NCBI RefSeq assembly: GCF_007362475.1
Contig: NZ_CP041687.1
Location: 682,001-746,000 of the forward strand
Direction of reading: 5' to 3'
Source: Chryseobacterium sp. SNU WT5
GTDB lineage: Bacteria > Bacteroidota > Bacteroidia > Flavobacteriales > Weeksellaceae
Length of the DNA: 64,000 nucleotides
Made by a program: the position numbers and the translations under genes
The notes under the pieces: generated by a model
Seen by the model: the letters and a program-made list of their open reading frames with translations, nothing else
Database searches by the model: none
Told to the model about the DNA's origin: nothing
In this document: piece after piece, positions 63,342-64,000 of the stretch
Layout of the letters: each line of letters starts with the position of its first letter
How positions within the stretch are numbered: the first letter of the stretch is position 1

Positions 63342-64000
63342 TTATTTAAAAATATAATTAATCCAACTTGTAAATGAATATTTATTTTTAATTTCTTTAT
63401 CTAATATTTCGTAGTCCTTTGAAAGAAACTCCTTAAGTTTTTCTTCATCAATACTCTTTTCCCATACCAAAATATTGTTTGGGGAATAAAAATCATAATT
63501 TTTCACCAAAGGATTATTAGTAATTAATTTTTTGGAAAAGCAAAGCGTTTCAAAAATCCTAAAAGATAATCCATTGTGTACAGTATCAACAAAATCTAAA
63601 ACAATATTAGATTTTTTAACCTCTTCTAAAGCCTCAAGATAACTTAAAGGTTTAGTAATAAAATTAATTTCACTTCGCTTGTATTTTAGGGGGGATTGCT
63701 CGTCAAAATATAGAAGATTAATATTTGTGCTAATTTCTAATTTATTAAAAATTCTGATTAGATTGAAGACATCTTCCATTCTACTCTCAATAAAACTACC
63801 GATAAAAAAAACTTCTTTTTTTTCTTTCTCGCTAAAATTTTTTAGGTCCGCAGAATCAAAATCGAAATAGAAATTAGTGATTGGAAATACGTTAGAAAAA
63901 ATTGATTTGTATTTTTTATAATCATCTAAATCAAATAAAAAGAAACGGTCGAATACACCTATTAAATCTTTCACTTTAGGGTACCGATCGATTCCATCCC
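63342..64000 (-). CDS. Glycosyltransferase-like protein, partial at the right edge
   Basis: The frame is open from the stop at 63,342 through base 64,000, so the N-terminus is outside; a GTG at 63,974 is not a convincing start because DGIDRYPKVKDLIGVFDRFF reads through it. Visible are VFFIGSFIESRMEDVFNLI, KPLSYLEALEEVKKSNIVLDFVD and GLSFRIFETLCFSKKLITNN. The last resembles the C-terminal nucleotide-sugar-binding part of CgeB-like glycosyltransferases. Likely a surface-glycan enzyme, as are the genes to its left. Confidence 0.65.
   Translation of the reverse strand, partial: DGIDRYPKVKDLIGVFDRFFLFDLDDYKKYKSIFSNVFPITNFYFDFDSADLKNFSEKEKKEVFFIGSFIESRMEDVFNLIRIFNKLEISTNINLLYFDEQSPLKYKRSEINFITKPLSYLEALEEVKKSNIVLDFVDTVHNGLSFRIFETLCFSKKLITNNPLVKNYDFYSPNNILVWEKSIDEEKLKEFLSKDYEILDKEIKNKYSFTSWINYIFK

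Noticed and set aside
1-64000. CRISPR array
   Set aside because: No regularly spaced 25-40 base direct repeats were seen; the heptamer cluster at 18,357-18,544 has short, two-orientation repeats.

Overview
The window looks like a chromosome segment of a flavobacterium-like Bacteroidota (Chryseobacterium/Kaistella type). The evidence is low GC, TAnnTTTG -7 promoter elements, few Shine-Dalgarno sequences, type IX secretion C-terminal sorting domains, a BtuB/BtuG-type surface B12 system and a lipoprotein NosZ with a Bacteroidota-style nos cluster.

Left third (1-23,000) is accessory DNA, all on the minus strand. From right to left it holds an integrative mobilizable element core (zinc-finger/HTH protein, tyrosine integrase, excisionase-like protein, primase-helicase, Toprim primase, MobC, relaxase, coiled-coil membrane protein) and then two defence modules. 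The first is a two-gene Druantia type III-like pair (druH- and druE-like, 5,585-14,497). The second is an operon headed by a WYL repressor: an N6-methylase/specificity-domain/histidine-kinase fusion, a receiver-domain protein with a possible HEPN-type C-terminus, and the start of a type I HsdM that runs off the left edge. The promoter and 5' end of the WYL gene are present a second time, decayed, upstream of Druantia. This points to module duplication and shared control. The methylase-kinase fusion with its receiver partner is the best candidate here for an undescribed system.

Middle (23,000-35,000): dnaK, a divergent pair of cytochrome c lipoproteins, and a nitrous oxide reductase cluster (cytochrome c, nosZ, a membrane protein, nosL, nosD, nosF, nosY). 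A FAS1 lipoprotein, a heme-copper-oxidase-like membrane protein and a Crp/Fnr regulator follow. Three promoters here share an RTGATnnnnGTCATA box at near-fixed distance from the -7 element, which defines a small putative regulon.

Right part (35,000-64,000) is ordinary chromosome: ppk1, a cobalamin riboswitch controlling btuB-btuG-like genes and a sorting-domain protein, the CCA-adding enzyme, lipid and sugar-transport genes, tRNA-Met, secreted proteins, clpX, HIT protein, greA, dtd, a DHH phosphoesterase, rpmH, ftsE, accA, gltX and, at the edge, surface-glycan genes (GT90-like protein, cupin, partial glycosyltransferase).
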